From: Symsagittifera roscoffensis
Taxonomy: Eukaryota > Xenacoelomorpha > Acoela > Convolutidae
Assembly (NCBI RefSeq): GCF_963678635.1
Contig: NC_087064.1
Coordinates: forward strand, 81,955,847 to 82,019,846
Direction: 5' to 3'
Length of the DNA: 64,000 nucleotides
The translations under genes and the position numbers were made by a program. Every line of letters starts with the position of its first letter. Position 1 is the stretch's first letter. Shown here in pieces: positions 12,001-22,622 of this stretch. The notes below the pieces were generated by a model. That model made no database searches, was not told the DNA's origin, and worked only from the letters and a program-made list of their open reading frames with translations.

Positions 12001-13043
12001 GATCAAAAATAAAAAATAATGTTTGATGTTTCACGACTCTCCTGAGTGTACTTAGGTCCATAAAAACGCATGCTTTTTTTCTGACTAGCTTAGCATATCT
12101 GAAGCCTTCAGTCTTATTCAGTTCAATTGGAAATCAGAGTTGAGTAGTTTAGTTGATAAATTGGTCACAGATTGAATGGACTTTGTCAACTTGTTCTTTT
12201 TTGATGCCATCTTCCGAAAATCTAAAATTTGCCTAAAATTTATGTTTTTTGTCTTTTTTGTGAAGTTTTGAAGGTATTGTTTGGAGTGATTTTGTGTGTG
12301 CCTGAAATGGTGAGGTTGAAGTAGTCGTTGTAGAAGAGAGCAGTGAAGAGAGTTGAGTGGGTGTTGATGTTGTATGAAGTGTGGAGGACGGAGATGACGA
12401 ATGGCACTGGCCCAGTCGGCTGCACAAACTTACCCTCCCATCGTCCACCCACCTCTATCACGTCACTTAGGTTATCTGAACAAAAACATAACATTTTTGT
12501 ACTCTGTTGATAAAGCAAAGGTCCAATTGATTGCTGAAAAATGTTGTGTTGATAACATTTTGAGTTTGGAGAAATGAGCAGTTTTTTATTTTTATTTTTC
12601 TGATCCAATTCGACAAGCAATTATTTAATTGTGAACTGATTTGCGAGTAAACAAGAGAACTGTAGTGAAGCTGAATAAAATAAGACAACAATCTGGTTTT
12701 GAGACTTACGGGCCACAAATTGATGCCATCGAATATTGTCACGAATCAAATCCGAATCATCTAACTCAATATTCTCTCTGATTTCGCTCTGTTTAAATGC
12801 AGTTTTGAAGAACGGATAAACCAACGACAGTATTCCGCATATGATTAGTAACAGAAACATGATTTTGACAATGTAACTGATTATGTACATGGGTCGTTTC
12901 CGTGATGAGTCATTGACAACTATAGTCGGGTTCATTTCTCCGTTCAAGGTCATTTTTGACTCACGGAAGGGATGCTGAACTCGGCTGACCTGACCAGGGT
13001 TAGCTGGCGAACTATTAGTACTTATTTTCCCAAAGTCTTCCAT
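9063..13043 (-). CDS. Unrecognised two-transmembrane protein (5 predicted exons)
   Basis: I do not recognise the family. Predicted exons (minus strand) are 13043-12710, 12475-12434, 11997-11770, 11176-10936 and 9420-9063, with GT donors, AG acceptors and consistent phases (1,1,1,2), giving about 400 residues. Residues 1-51 are polar and cytosolic-looking, and 52-80 form a hydrophobic helix (IISYIVKIMFLLLIICG). Then comes an ectodomain of about 170 residues with N-glycosylation sites (NLSD, NHSQ), a second helix near 254-277 (VGVLIGISIPVLLVLFALLA) and an acidic tail of about 120 residues. Exon 2 may run further (open frame to about 12290), and exon 4 could read through to a stop at 10890 instead of joining exon 5. 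The last intron holds a plus-strand hairpin-tailed repeat. Confidence 0.6.
9590..10740 (+). mobile_element. tRNA-headed, hairpin-tailed repeat in an intron of the two-TM gene
   Basis: The head resembles a tRNA (TCTTAGTCTAGAGGTAATACAG near 9596). The body holds the recurring CTGTTTGTCGACTTATGACC, TTTGCACTGTAAGCAATTTTC and GTCGGTTTAGTG blocks, also seen at 24880-25500 and 57500-58100. The end is the common tail GTATCGCAGTTGATGC plus hairpin GCGGAGC-TCC-GCTTTGC (10717-10733) and CTCTGTG. It is antisense to the host gene, whereas copies inside CCDC112 and CAPS are sense. Confidence 0.55.
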
Positions 13044-13079
13044 AATAATCCGAGTTGGTCCAAGAGCTTTTCAAAATAG

Positions 13080-13980
13080 TTTTGATGATAATTTAGAGCT
13101 AATTTTAGGACTCGGCTTAGTGTTTTGCTGTTTGCCAACTTGTCAGAACAATTTTTGATGATTGTGGACAGTTCATTTGGCCGAAAAATTAAGCGGCAAA
13201 GAAAATGCGTCTAGCACCATGAAACTCCGTCTGTCTATTTTTCTTGCAAAAGGAGTTTGAAGGTTGAAATATTGTCTTGAATATAATCTGGAAAGATATC
13301 TGGCGAATATAAATTTGGAATTTGTCGGAGTAATTCAATAAAAAATGGCCGTTATTTTCAGCTAGGAAGTGGTCTTTAGGGATTCATAAATGGGTCGTGT
13401 CAAATTAAAATGCCGTGGTAATTCAATAAGGGAAGGAGAACGTAATAAACGGTTTAAGTGTGTTTTGGGACATAGTCAAGAGATTATTTTCTACTGCTTT
13501 TTCCTGAATTTTGGGTGGGGAAAATTAGTGGGTGGGGATCTGATTTTACAGGGAAAAGGAAGTTACGAAAGCGCCTTGAGTGAGAAAAGGGAGAGGTTTG
13601 AAGTGATGTGGAATTGGGGCCAATCAATTGGTGGCATTGTTAGCTGGCCGTAATTTAATTAAAATTTCCGCAACAAACGAACTGGAAAACAAGCAGACCA
13701 ATCTAAAACATACATGTGTCGAATCTCAGTCCAAGTTGCCTGTTGGATTTCTGGGGGGAATTGAATAAATTTCTACCCGCTTGCCTTCTAGTTGTGGTTG
13801 GTAATTTCTTCTCTCACACGCCTAATTAACTGTTAAAAATGAAACATTGTTCAGTCTATTTTTCAACCAAGTGGCGTACTGTCACTTTCAAATTCGTTTA
13901 CTACTTTTTGAGTGGGTATGAGTGATAAGAGACAGTCTGTAACTTCATTCTGTTCAATAACAGGTTTTTCTAGTAAAAGA
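13080..13980. other. Spacer upstream of the two-TM gene
   Basis: The region is base-balanced and largely free of the interspersed families, so it is probably unique sequence containing the promoter of the divergent minus-strand gene. A plus-strand open frame of 87 codons (13390-13653) is present but has no recognisable domain or splice context, so I do not call it. Confidence 0.3.
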
Positions 13981-13981
13981 T

Positions 13982-14167
13982 CTATATTAGGTTAATAAAT
14001 AGAAGTAAAAACAATAGATGAATTGTAAAGCTGATCAAAAAGACGGAAGGAGAAATTGTGAGATGTTGCATTTCAATTTGGCTGGCATCCTGTGCCTGAC
14101 TAACTGCAGGGTTAAGTGGAGGTATGGATTTTATTCCCGGTGGTCGTTTAATTTTATCTTTCTTCAT
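13982..14167 (-). CDS. Possible tail-anchored micropeptide, 61 aa
   Basis: A short open frame has a basic, proline-rich N-terminal half (MKKDKIKRPPGIKSIPPLNP), a polar linker (SQAQDASQIEMQH) and a C-terminal hydrophobic helix of about 22 residues that runs to the stop. The layout (cytosolic head, single C-terminal helix) is that of tail-anchored proteins and of SERCA-regulating micropeptides. The ASxIEM motif just before the helix recalls vertebrate phospholamban, though this may be chance. It sits in the repeat-poor stretch upstream of the two-TM gene on the same strand. The start has an acceptable AAA-ATG context. No splice evidence decides for or against it. Confidence 0.25.
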   Translation of the reverse strand: MKKDKIKRPPGIKSIPPLNPAVSQAQDASQIEMQHLTISPSVFLISFTIHLLFLLLFINLI

Positions 14168-14810
14168 TTTGTCAGTTCGCTATTTTTCTAGGCCTTTATT
14201 CTAGATCCCATCCATGGCCCTATTACAGTCTTCCAGCCGTAAAGATATTTAACCGACAAAAAAACAAAAGCATGTCAATTTCGTTGATTGGCAATATAAA
14301 AGAACATGCTTTTGTCAGCAATTGAGTTTTCAGGAATTGAGTTTGCAGCAATTGAGTTTTCAATGGTTGCAGTTAAGTTTGCTTCGAAAAAGTTCTCTGT
14401 TATTAAGATAGGTTGCAAATCGAACCGGACACATTTTGTCATCTGTTCTCTTTCTTAGTGTAGTCTTTGGAGTTCGTTTGTGAATCTTTATCTCTTTAAT
14501 TCCATTTAGCGTCCCTTATTCTCCTGCCTTATCTTAAGCTAATCAGTCTCCAATGACTGGTCCATTCCCCTGCTTATCGGCCTCATTCAATCTGTCTATT
14601 GTCTCTCGAAGCGACTAGTTGCTACTAGTAGCATCACTTCAGTTGACCACCTAAGAAAATGGAGTTGAATCAGATCAAGTTCATGTTGGTTCCTAAGCTG
14701 CACGGCTATCCTGCACTGCTAATTAAATCTACAAAAAATTGGATCTACTTTTTCTATCAGACGATCAAGTTTTATTTTTGTCTCAAAAGTTAACAATCGT
14801 TAAGCATGGT

Positions 14811-15202
14811 ATATAGTAGCGTATTTAGGAGAACGCCCCCCTCCCATCCTCAGGAAGTCGACCCCCTGCCGACCCAAAGAGTCACCCTTTTCCCCTTTGT
14901 ACTATTTTGAAATATCCATTTCTGGCTGACAGACCCTAAAATGTTTCTAAAGGAGCCTTTGGCGCCAATATATAGTAATTTTGAGGGGGAAGCGCGCGCC
15001 AAAAAACGGCAATTTTTTGGTCAAAATTTTCCTAAATATGCCCAAAAACTCCTTTTTTGGCTGTTTTTTTTGAATTAGCCTGCGGGGCAACAAGTGTGGC
15101 CAAAATAGGGTCTTTTTCATGCTTTGAGAGTGCGCAGAAAATTAGTTTGGTCGACCTGAAAAAAAGGGTCGATAAATTTATCGATTTTTTTTTGAAAATC
15201 CG
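14811..15202 (-). mobile_element. Diverged hAT-like MITE
   Basis: It aligns with the intact copy at 18565 through its whole length: GACCCCCTGCCGACCC, TTGGCGCCAATATAT, GAGGGGGAAGCGCGCGCC, a CCTGCGGGGCAACAAG block and TTGGTCGACCTG. The left terminus is decayed (TAGTAGCGTATTTAGG in place of CAGGGGCGGATTTAGG). The right end fades out after AAAATCCG without its GCCCCTG terminus. No clear target duplication remains, so it is an old copy. Confidence 0.65.
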
Positions 15203-15929
15203 ACTTCAGTAAAATCTGAGATTTGCAACATAGTAAACGGTGAAATATTGATTCCTAAACATTTCCAGACTGTTTTCCGGCAAATGATTAGAATTGTATT
15301 GGCTATCGGCTGAATCGCTGGCTTCAATTTTTTTTATTAGAACTTTTTGTTGTACTGAATTTAAAACTATCTAGTCTGAAGCAATTTCAATTATTTATTA
15401 CTGAGCAAGAAAACGGCATAATTTTTAGAATTTTCATTGCAATAATTATCGTGAACGAAACTTTCTGTGACTTTTGCACAGCCATCGATTACCCTTGTCA
15501 TGGGAGAGTTATTTTAAAAAATATTTTTAGTACTAAGTATTTACCCTTGCGATTAGCAAGAGTTATCATATCGCAACAAAAATATATATTTTTCCAGGTT
15601 AACAATTAGTTGCGCAAAGTCACAGAATCATTTTGCCCACAGACAGATCTGGTCAACATATATATTTTGAGCATATCTGCATCCTAAATTCCCAATTTAT
15701 TCGAAATGTATGTTCTTGGTGGTAAAACAGCTTGGCATTTCCCATTTTACTTCTGTTTTAATTCTGCTTTTAAGGTTTTGATTAATTTTAAATCGGCGCC
15801 GTTGCCTCATAGTGACAAATTTAACAGTGAAAAAAAGTTTCTGATTCCTATACGTGTCTGTGTTTATGCTTTAAGTTTGAGTTTCAAAATATTTGATAGC
15901 TCTTTTTTTGTTAACATTATTACCCTTTC

Positions 15930-17021
15930 GATATAGCAATCTGTTACTAGACTTTTTTGCATAAACAATTTTGTTCACAGAATGGTCAAAATTAGAAATA
16001 GTAAATGAAGGTGCAGTTCATAATGAATTCAAATTTCGTTGTGTCTCTGGCACACTCGATCTAGAGGCAACGAATGCGCCTGGGACGACAAAGGTCCAGG
16101 GGTCGAATCTGACAGGAAATTTTTTTTAAAACTGGAAATAATCCGTTTCGAAAAAAATGTCTGCTTGTGTTTGAACAGCATTCGATGAGCAAATGTTGTC
16201 TGCTTCTGTTTTGTCATCTTAGTTGCATTTTGTAGAATTAATTTCTTACATTATAGTTGCTTTTAGTGTTCTGATTTATTTCTGCTGTTTGTTTGGAATT
16301 TTTTGAAATCTTGATATCGTATATATATTTTTTTCAGCTTAAAAACTTTATTCTGCTGCTCAAATGATTTCGGCCTATTTTTTATTGACTTAGTGACCAA
16401 ATTTTGAATACTTTCAATTGAACCCTTTTTTATGCTCACCTCTGGATTGCAAAAAATGCTAAAAATCTTATTTGATATATAGTTCAAGTTTTTCATGATA
16501 CAAAATCGACTTTTAAAATTATTTCTTTTTTTGGCTTGATAGATTTCGGCTTATATTATATCGGCTTATCGGCCTTATATTGCGTCTTTTGACGGAAAAA
16601 AGTTTGACGAAAAGTTTTATGTGTGCGTGTCTGTGTTTTGAGGTGATGGGGAGCTTGGTAACTTCTAATGAGTCTTAATTTTTTTGAAATTTTTCGGCGT
16701 TTTGTTATTTTCCTTTTTTTGGGGTTAATTGGTTTCGGTCTATATTATATCGGCTTAGTTTCTTTAAAGTTTGAGGGCGAGGAGGACTTTTTCATGGTCT
16801 GGTTGATTTATTTTCGGCTTAAAGGGTTTCTGCCAAGATATTTTCGGCTTCGTACCGTTGGGTAAATTATCTTCCGATGCTAATTTCTCATTCTATTGTC
16901 TCATTATGTTTTTGTTTCGAAACTAACCTTATTCATTTTGATAGATCTAGATTTTTGACATTTTCGATTTTTTCTTGTGTTGTTTCGCAAGTGGTGCGAA
17001 GCTCAGCTTCGCCTCTGTGTT
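15930..17021 (+). mobile_element. Long tRNA-headed, hairpin-tailed repeat, copy 2
   Basis: Block order matches copies at 878, 33440 and 52960: leader ending ACAGAATGGTCAAAATTAG, TTCATAATGAATTCAAATTTC, then tRNA-like A box (TCGATCTAGAGGCAACG) and B box (GGTCGAATCTG, about 16102). Next come CTGCTTGTGTTTG, TCTGATTTATTTCTGCTG, ATATTATATCGGCTTA blocks and GTGTGCGTGTCTGTGTTTTG. The end is the tail TTTCGCAAGTGGT with perfect hairpin GCGAAGC-TCA-GCTTCGC (16996-17012) and CTCTGTGT. A T-run follows at once. Confidence 0.6.
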
Positions 17022-17094
17022 TTTTTTTTCATTGCATTAATTATTGTGAATAAAAAGTTCTGTTCTACTTGCACAGCCACTGGTTACCCTAAGA

Positions 17095-17671
17095 ACTAAG
17101 TATATACTTATGCGATTAGCAAAAGTCATCATATCGAAACAAACTGGTTGACAACTAGTTGAACAAAGTCACTGAATCATTTCGCCCACAGTCATATCTG
17201 GTCAAGACATTTTGTGAGCATGTCTGCATTTTAAATTCCCGTTCTATTCAAAATCAATGATCTTGTTTGTTTTAAAACTGAATTTTTAATTTCATTTTTA
17301 ATTTTTTTTACTTAAAATGTTTAGTTGCAGTCGCCTCATAGCGTGTTTTGACGGTGAAGAAAGTTTCCTTTGCATGTATCTGTGGTTAAAGAGACTTATA
17401 ATTTCGAGTTTCAAAATGGTTGATAGCTCAGTTTTATTGGCGTCAATTTTTTTTCTGCTCAAACAGGTGTCTGTTCAACTATGTCGTCTTACCTACCGTT
17501 GCGAGCGTTCCGTTCCGATGCTAATGCAACACTTGTATTGTCTCAGTCTTTTTCGATATTTTTTCTGTGTTTTTTTACTTAGCGGTTTTCGTTTCATATT
17601 CTGTCTGCCAGATTGCTATCCTATATCTGTGGTGTCGCGACTGGTGCTAAGCTGGGCTCTACTTCTGTGTT
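17095..17671 (+). mobile_element. Hairpin-tailed repeat, short copy
   Basis: The leader (TATGCGATTAGCAAAAGTCATC, 17108 on, then the GAATCATTTCGCCCAC block) matches the start at about 15545-15640 and 57265. The body carries TTGCGAGCGTTCCG and TTTCTGCTCAAACAGG. The end is a degraded tail (GTGTCGCGACTGGTGCTAAG...CTTCTGTGTT, 17634-17671) in which the hairpin no longer pairs fully. It shows how tails decay. Confidence 0.4.
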
Positions 17672-18022
17672 GAATAGAGTTTTCAATTTGTCGGCAAATC
17701 GATTTGTTTCTTGGTTATTTTTTAAATCTCGGTTTGCAGTTACTTTTTCATGTTCCATGATATATCCGAAGAGCTTAAGTTAGTTCTGCTATACACAACT
17801 AAACGTGAGAATAGAAGCATAATAAAGCCAATTCAGCAAAAGTATTCCAAAGTACGCGACAAAAAAACCGCTTGGTATACATGGGATGAAATTTTGGTAA
17901 ATTGAGATATTAGATAAGATATCAGGTGTTAGTTGGAAATGTATAATACATGTAGCTTCCATGTTTTCAAAAATCTGTATAATTAGATAACGTAGCCTAT
18001 TTATGTCAGGCCAAGCGTGAAA

Positions 18023-18361
18023 CTAGAGGCTGCGGGTGTAAATCAGGGCTGCTATGACGATAGGAAATGATATATTTATTGTGAAGATCGAGCCGTATCT
18101 ACATAGAACAGTCACTGGGTTGAATAATTGTTTGAAAGCACAATTGGATGTTTCCCGCAGAATAGTGCGTTGCGAACCGAGGATTGTGAAGTCTGAAATA
18201 TGCAGAAGAGATTCTAATTATTGAAATTTTAACTTAAAATCTCAATTATTGAGACTAACTTTGAAAAGAGCTCTTAAATGCTGAACTGCAAACATTTGGA
18301 ATATCGAATGCAGCAACGTAATCAATCCAAATTGTGCATTTGTTTTAAAAAAGGGAGTCAT
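18023..18361 (-). CDS. Weak two-exon candidate, unrecognised
   Basis: Exon 1 (18361-18260) starts with ATG, encodes 34 residues rich in F, L and H, and ends at a GTTAGT donor in phase 0. A second open segment begins after an AG acceptor at 18192. In phase 0 it reads 26 residues (containing SSVRNALFCGKHPIVL) to a TGA at a CCA-GTGACT possible donor. In another phase it stays open to 18023 with a hydrophobic end. The first-exon/second-exon phase leaves the product undecided: a short peptide, a transit-peptide-like N-terminus continuing elsewhere, or noise. The stretch is repeat-poor, which favours some function. Confidence 0.2.
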
Positions 18362-18556
18362 TTTTTGGTAAGTTAATCGGTTGCTTATTACGCAGGTCGA
18401 TTGTCACCTTGTGATTGCCTCTAGGGTAATAAAAATTGGAACCGACTTTTTGTTACCACGGCTGTGACCTACAAATGATATTTTTATCTGGTAATCATGT
18501 GAATGAATTCTTTTAAAATAAGTCTTAAACTGAATCATTTGAGGAAAATTTAAATC

Positions 18557-19005
18557 AAATGGGTCAGGGGCGGATTTAGGGGGGGGGGGGGCGGACGCCC
18601 CCCCTCAGGGATTTGACCCCCTGCCAACCCAAAGGGTCCCCCCTTTGATACTTTTTCAGAAATCCATTTTTGGCCGACCGACCCTAAAATTTTTCTAAAG
18701 GCGCCTTTGGCGCCAATATATGCTATTTTTGAGGGGGAGCGCGCGCCAAAAAAACGCATTTTTTTTGTCAAAATTTTTCAAAAAGTACCCAAAAAACGGC
18801 TTTTTTTGACTGTTTTTTCAAAAATTTGCCTGCGGCGCAGAAAGTTTACCAAAAATAGGGGCAAAACAGTGCTTTGGGAGAGCGCGAAAAATAGAAAAAT
18901 AAAAATCAATTTGGTCGACCTAAAAAAAAAAAAAGGTCGTCAAAATTTTGGAAAATCCGCCCCCCCCCCCCTCGGGAAAATCCTAGATCCGCCCCTGAAA
19001 TGGGT
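18557..19005 (-). mobile_element. Intact hAT-like MITE, 433 bp
   Basis: The best copy of its family lies at 18565-18997. Exact 8-bp target duplications AAATGGGT flank it (18557-18564 and 18998-19005). Terminal inverted repeats are CAGGGGCGGATTTAGG and CCTAGATCCGCCCCTG, followed inward by long G and C runs. The interior has TTGGCGCCAATATATG, GAGGGGGAGCGCGCGCC and GGTCGACC palindromes. Both short frames within it are meaningless translations. The termini and 8-bp duplication place it in the hAT superfamily as a non-autonomous member. Confidence 0.9.
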
Positions 19006-20140
19006 TTTCTTAGTAATTTTTGGCTAGTTGCAGTTAAAAGTGTTTGGTTGCATATTTTGGCATTTTGTAGACATTTAGAGGATCTTGTTTACTAATTCCT
19101 CCCCTATTGCAACGGGTGAATTCGTTGCAAGCTACAAAAGTTACGTATGTTTATCTGCGGCACTGCTTCTTTGTAGGGGTTGCAATTTTTTACTAGGTCA
19201 TATAGGAGGGGTGGGGTCGGGATAGCTTACAAGATTCCATTCAGATGTATGCTCATAGCTTTGCTTTACCTATGTTTTCTGATAGCAAGTTGAATCGGAA
19301 TCTCCTCATACTATATAATGTGCGATAATGAATTCCTTCTTGCAAATAGCTACTAATCTAGTTTCGTTCCTTGCTTAAGGTTTCCCGGAGGCAGAAAATT
19401 GCCAAATTGTTTGCTAGCTATTGATCTGTTTGTAAGTTATCCCGCAGAATTAAACGGCCCGCATTGTTGTTCCCTTCGCACCTATCCAAGCTCAAGTGAA
19501 AATCTTTCTACAGACTGGATAATAACTGTGTTCTTCAGTTGAGATAGGAAAGAATTGAATGAAGGAAAATGAGCGATTAGGCTATAAGAACATGTTCTTA
19601 TTAAGCAAGCATATATTGTTTCAATTACGTGGTCACGTTTTTTAAACCGAAGTCTCGTAGCAAAAACTATGCGTTATTGAAACAACAGGCAATCTGCGTG
19701 AAAAGAGAGCAGTATAGCTACCCGGAGTTTGTTAGTAAAATAAGCTAGGCTACCATTGTATAGTGGTGAATCGTTTGACGTCGGAGGTTAGGGTTCGAAT
19801 CCCCTCAAGTTTTTTTTTTATTTAACGCTTGTTATCGTTTTTTTGTTCCGACCTTTTTCGTTTGAAATTGCTTTGAAATGATACTACCCTCAATCATTTA
19901 CGACTTAGCTTCAAGATACCTTTAATTGGATGGAAAGAAAAACATCTTAGATTTTTGTGGCCGGAATGTTGTCGTATCAAAATTGAAAGTCGTCGGAAAA
20001 AATGTGGTTCAGAAGGTTCGTTGCGTGGAAAAATAGCAGGAAATAACATGACGGCAACAGAAGGTAGGGCAAAATCCTGGCCTCTCAAAAGTTTTTTGTA
20101 CTGTTGTTTTTATCAATAATTCATCTGCAATTTATAATTG
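19006..20140. other. Spacer with one tRNA-derived fragment
   Basis: Mostly base-balanced unique-looking sequence without a gene call. At 19750-19806 lies a tRNA-like segment (CATTGTATAGTGGTGAATCG then GGGTTCGAATCCCC) resembling a tRNA-Asp/Glu/Gly type head, followed by a run of nine T, as expected of a pol III-transcribed SINE head. The acceptor stem does not close, so it is not a functional tRNA gene. Confidence 0.45.
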
Positions 20141-20148
20141 AGCGGATA

Positions 20149-22170
20149 TTAATCAATAAAAGTGCTACTTTGATCAGCTGAAGTTTGAGTTAATGTTGCG
20201 TTGCTCCTTTGGTTTTTGCTCTGTAGCTTCGCCAGTTGGATTGAGTTGATCTGGTATGAGAGGTCTATGTATGCCCTCTCCATGGAGATATTGTTCTCAA
20301 ATAGATCTTTATCCACTATCCGTCTCATGTCTTCAATCACTCGTCGCCTCCATTGTGTATCGGTGTCTTCCTCTGAGTCTTTTTCTCTCCTTGAATGATA
20401 TTAAAAATTGGTTTCTTAGAAATTAAATTCACTGATTTGTCCACTGTATGATATGTGAGTTAATGTTATACATAAGAGACTAGAAATATGTCAGAAATCA
20501 TGGATTTCTCAAGTAGTTATGTGTATTCAAACACTCATTATAGCCCTCAGAAAATTACCCCCCCCCCCAATATTTTAAAAATCCTACTGTGGCGGTGTTA
20601 TATATATTTTTTGTTTCTAGAGGGGAGGAGTGGAATGGGACAGAGCCCTCATCTGCTTGGATCAGCAGCGTACAAAAAATTCATTTTTCCCCGATGTTGA
20701 TTTTTATGTTGATTGCAATCGGGTACTAGGCTTTTTTCCCGTAAATAATTTTGTTCACAGAATGGTCAATTTTGTAGCAAAGGTAAATTTCAAGACATGC
20801 TCAATTTCTGAAATTCATCAAGGTAGTAATTAGGTGGATCGCTTTTCTTGTATCAATTATTTTTTAAAATAAATATATTGATTTGTGGTTTTCGGCCTAG
20901 TGTTCATCTGTCTATTTTCCGTATATTATCTGGTACTTATTTTTTATTGTCCAACTTTGTGAAGATGGGTTTTATTTTGGTTCTAAATATTTTTTTTTTA
21001 CTACAATTGAAAGTTCTGGAGTTTGTCATTTTACCAAGGTTTTGAACATTTTGCATTTTTGATTTTTTTCCATTAAACGGTTTCGGGTTATGAGGTTATT
21101 AGGCAACTCATATTGTGTAGTCTCGAAGGCCCAAAATTCCTTGTTCAACAAAATCAGCTATTGTGAAATTGTGTGGGATTGGGTTTTTTTTATTTTTAAT
21201 TGTTTTGAGATGCTTCCGAGATTTTAATCATTTTGTGCAAAAATTTTAAATCGGCAGAAAACTACTCTTTTTTATTCTCAATGAAGGTAGTAATGGGAAG
21301 ACCGGTCACTCTTCTGTGTGTCTGTATAATCCCCTTGTATCTTTTTACTGTACCCTACTGTCTACAGCTTTCGGAGAAAGCTGTGGGGGGACTATTTGAC
21401 CCATATTTTTGGATTTTTTTTGTTTTATCAAAAACTACTCTCCCAAATCTGAGAATTGGGTTCAATAGATGAAACGGGCTGCAGGAAGATCCCCTGCAGA
21501 AGCGGCTAGGCTCAAACTTTTTATACATTTTATACAGAAAGTTTTGGCCCTCGGAATAGTCAAATGTTTGGAATTTTTGACCGTTTTTAATCTTTTTGAT
21601 TTTTCTCGAAAACTACCAGCCCAAATCTGAGATTTTGGGTTCAATTCAAATAACACTTTGCTTAAAGTTTTTCTGCATATTCGGCTACGCCCATTTCGTT
21701 TATACGAAAAGATTTTTTTAATTGAAAATGGCGTGGAGCGCTGCTTCGCTTCTGTGTAAAATTTTCGAATCGAGGCTGAAAAAACTTACTTGGCGTGGTA
21801 GCATTTCAGACAGTAGTCGCCTTGAACAAGTGGAATCGATGAGCTTCTAAAATTTAAAATCGATTTTGTTTCAAATATGACGAGTTGAAATACAACTGAA
21901 CTTACATTCGTGAACCTGAGCTGAATGATATATTTGATAGTGAAAGCTAGAACCTCTTACTTTTTTCTGTTGAGATCGAAAATGGATGCAGCCTTTTTCA
22001 AGCTATCTGCCAGTATGAGTTGTTGTGTATGAACATTGACGTTCTTTTGAATCAATATAATCCTGCCTTTTCGCTGCAATGAAAATGCATTCACTAGTTC
22101 TTCTCCTTCAGATCCATTTTCGAAGGTCTTCTGAACAGGAGTAATGATAGTCTTCGGCTGTCGTTTCACC
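20149..22170 (-). CDS. Unrecognised gene with a CxxC motif, last 3 exons
   Basis: Three minus-strand exons join in phase: 22170-21961, 21846-21790 and 20389-20149 (stop). Acceptors are TTTTAG, TTTTAG and TTCAAG; donors are GTAAGA and GTAAGT. The joined part gives about 169 residues: a basic segment (VKRQPKTIITPVQKTF), a helical stretch (LILADSLKKAASIFDL), a short QGDYCLKCYHAK with a CxxC pair encoded by the 57-bp exon, then an acidic patch (DSEEDTDTQWRRRVIEDMRR) and a helix. The first coding exon is not found; the first exon listed begins in phase 2, so upstream sequence is missing. The family is not recognised. It diverges from CCDC112 across about 450 bp. Confidence 0.6.
20700..21757 (+). 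mobile_element. Hairpin-tailed repeat with internal degenerate tandem
   Basis: The leader GATTGCAATCGGGTACTAGG begins at about 20713, with the ACAGAATGGTCAATTTTG block following. The body contains two diverged units (about 21400-21560 and 21590-21720) with common words AAAACTAC, CCCAAATCTGAGA and GGGTTCAAT. The same units recur, about four times, at 45950-46650. The tail is short but retains hairpin-like GGAGCG-CTGCTTCGC and TTCTGTGT (21733-21757). It lies in the last intron of the CxxC gene, antisense to it. Confidence 0.45.
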
Positions 22171-22622
22171 CTAAAATTGTTTCCGTCTCATTTCACTTCT
22201 AATTAGATTGCCTTTGTGTATTTTTCAAAAAGAAAAGTTACCGTTTCTGGAGTTTCAATTTTTTGCTTCTGATAATCGCCTGATGAAATTGAACCAGTCA
22301 ATAGTTTTTGTACAAAGTTCTTTTCGTGTACTTTTTAAAAGTCTTTAAAAAAAGTTTTTATTAAATTAATTTTTGTTTAAATTAAAAAAGGTTTTTTATA
22401 AATTTTTTGACTTGTTCAGTTGTGTCGCCGCACGGGAAGCTTTCTTCAGGATTCCACATGAATTATTTGAGTATCACTGATTTGAGTTGAGATAACTGAG
22501 GATTCAAAATTTAAAATTTTTTCTGATTTCAGGATTGTTTCGAAGGTAATAAAATAATTCATGTACGTCTGCTTGTTGATAAGTATCCAGAAACAAATAT
22601 TTGATTTAATTTCAGATCATAA
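22171..22622. promoter_or_regulatory. Shared divergent promoter region
   Basis: The minus-strand CxxC gene and CCDC112 start head-to-head here. The only landmarks are AT-rich tracts (TTTAAAAGTCTTTAAAAAAAG near 22337), a GC-richer island (TGTGTCGCCGCACGGGAAGC, 22420) and a possible CCDC112 5' UTR exon ending at GTTTCGAAG-GTAATA (22551), before the acceptor at 22615. Bidirectional use is inferred from spacing only. Confidence 0.35.

Noticed and set aside
13390-13653. 87-codon plus-strand frame in unique sequence
   Set aside because: No recognisable domain, no splice sites in phase, and composition typical of a chance frame.
18550-19027. Open frames on both strands of the MITE (rich in K, P, G)
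   Set aside because: They translate the G/C runs and palindromes of a non-coding element; equivalent frames are broken in the other copies.
19748-19806. A tRNA gene (also 35507-35580, 62331-62400, 53100-53165)
   Set aside because: A and B boxes are present but acceptor and anticodon stems do not pair and the segments continue into SINE bodies, so they are tRNA-derived repeats.
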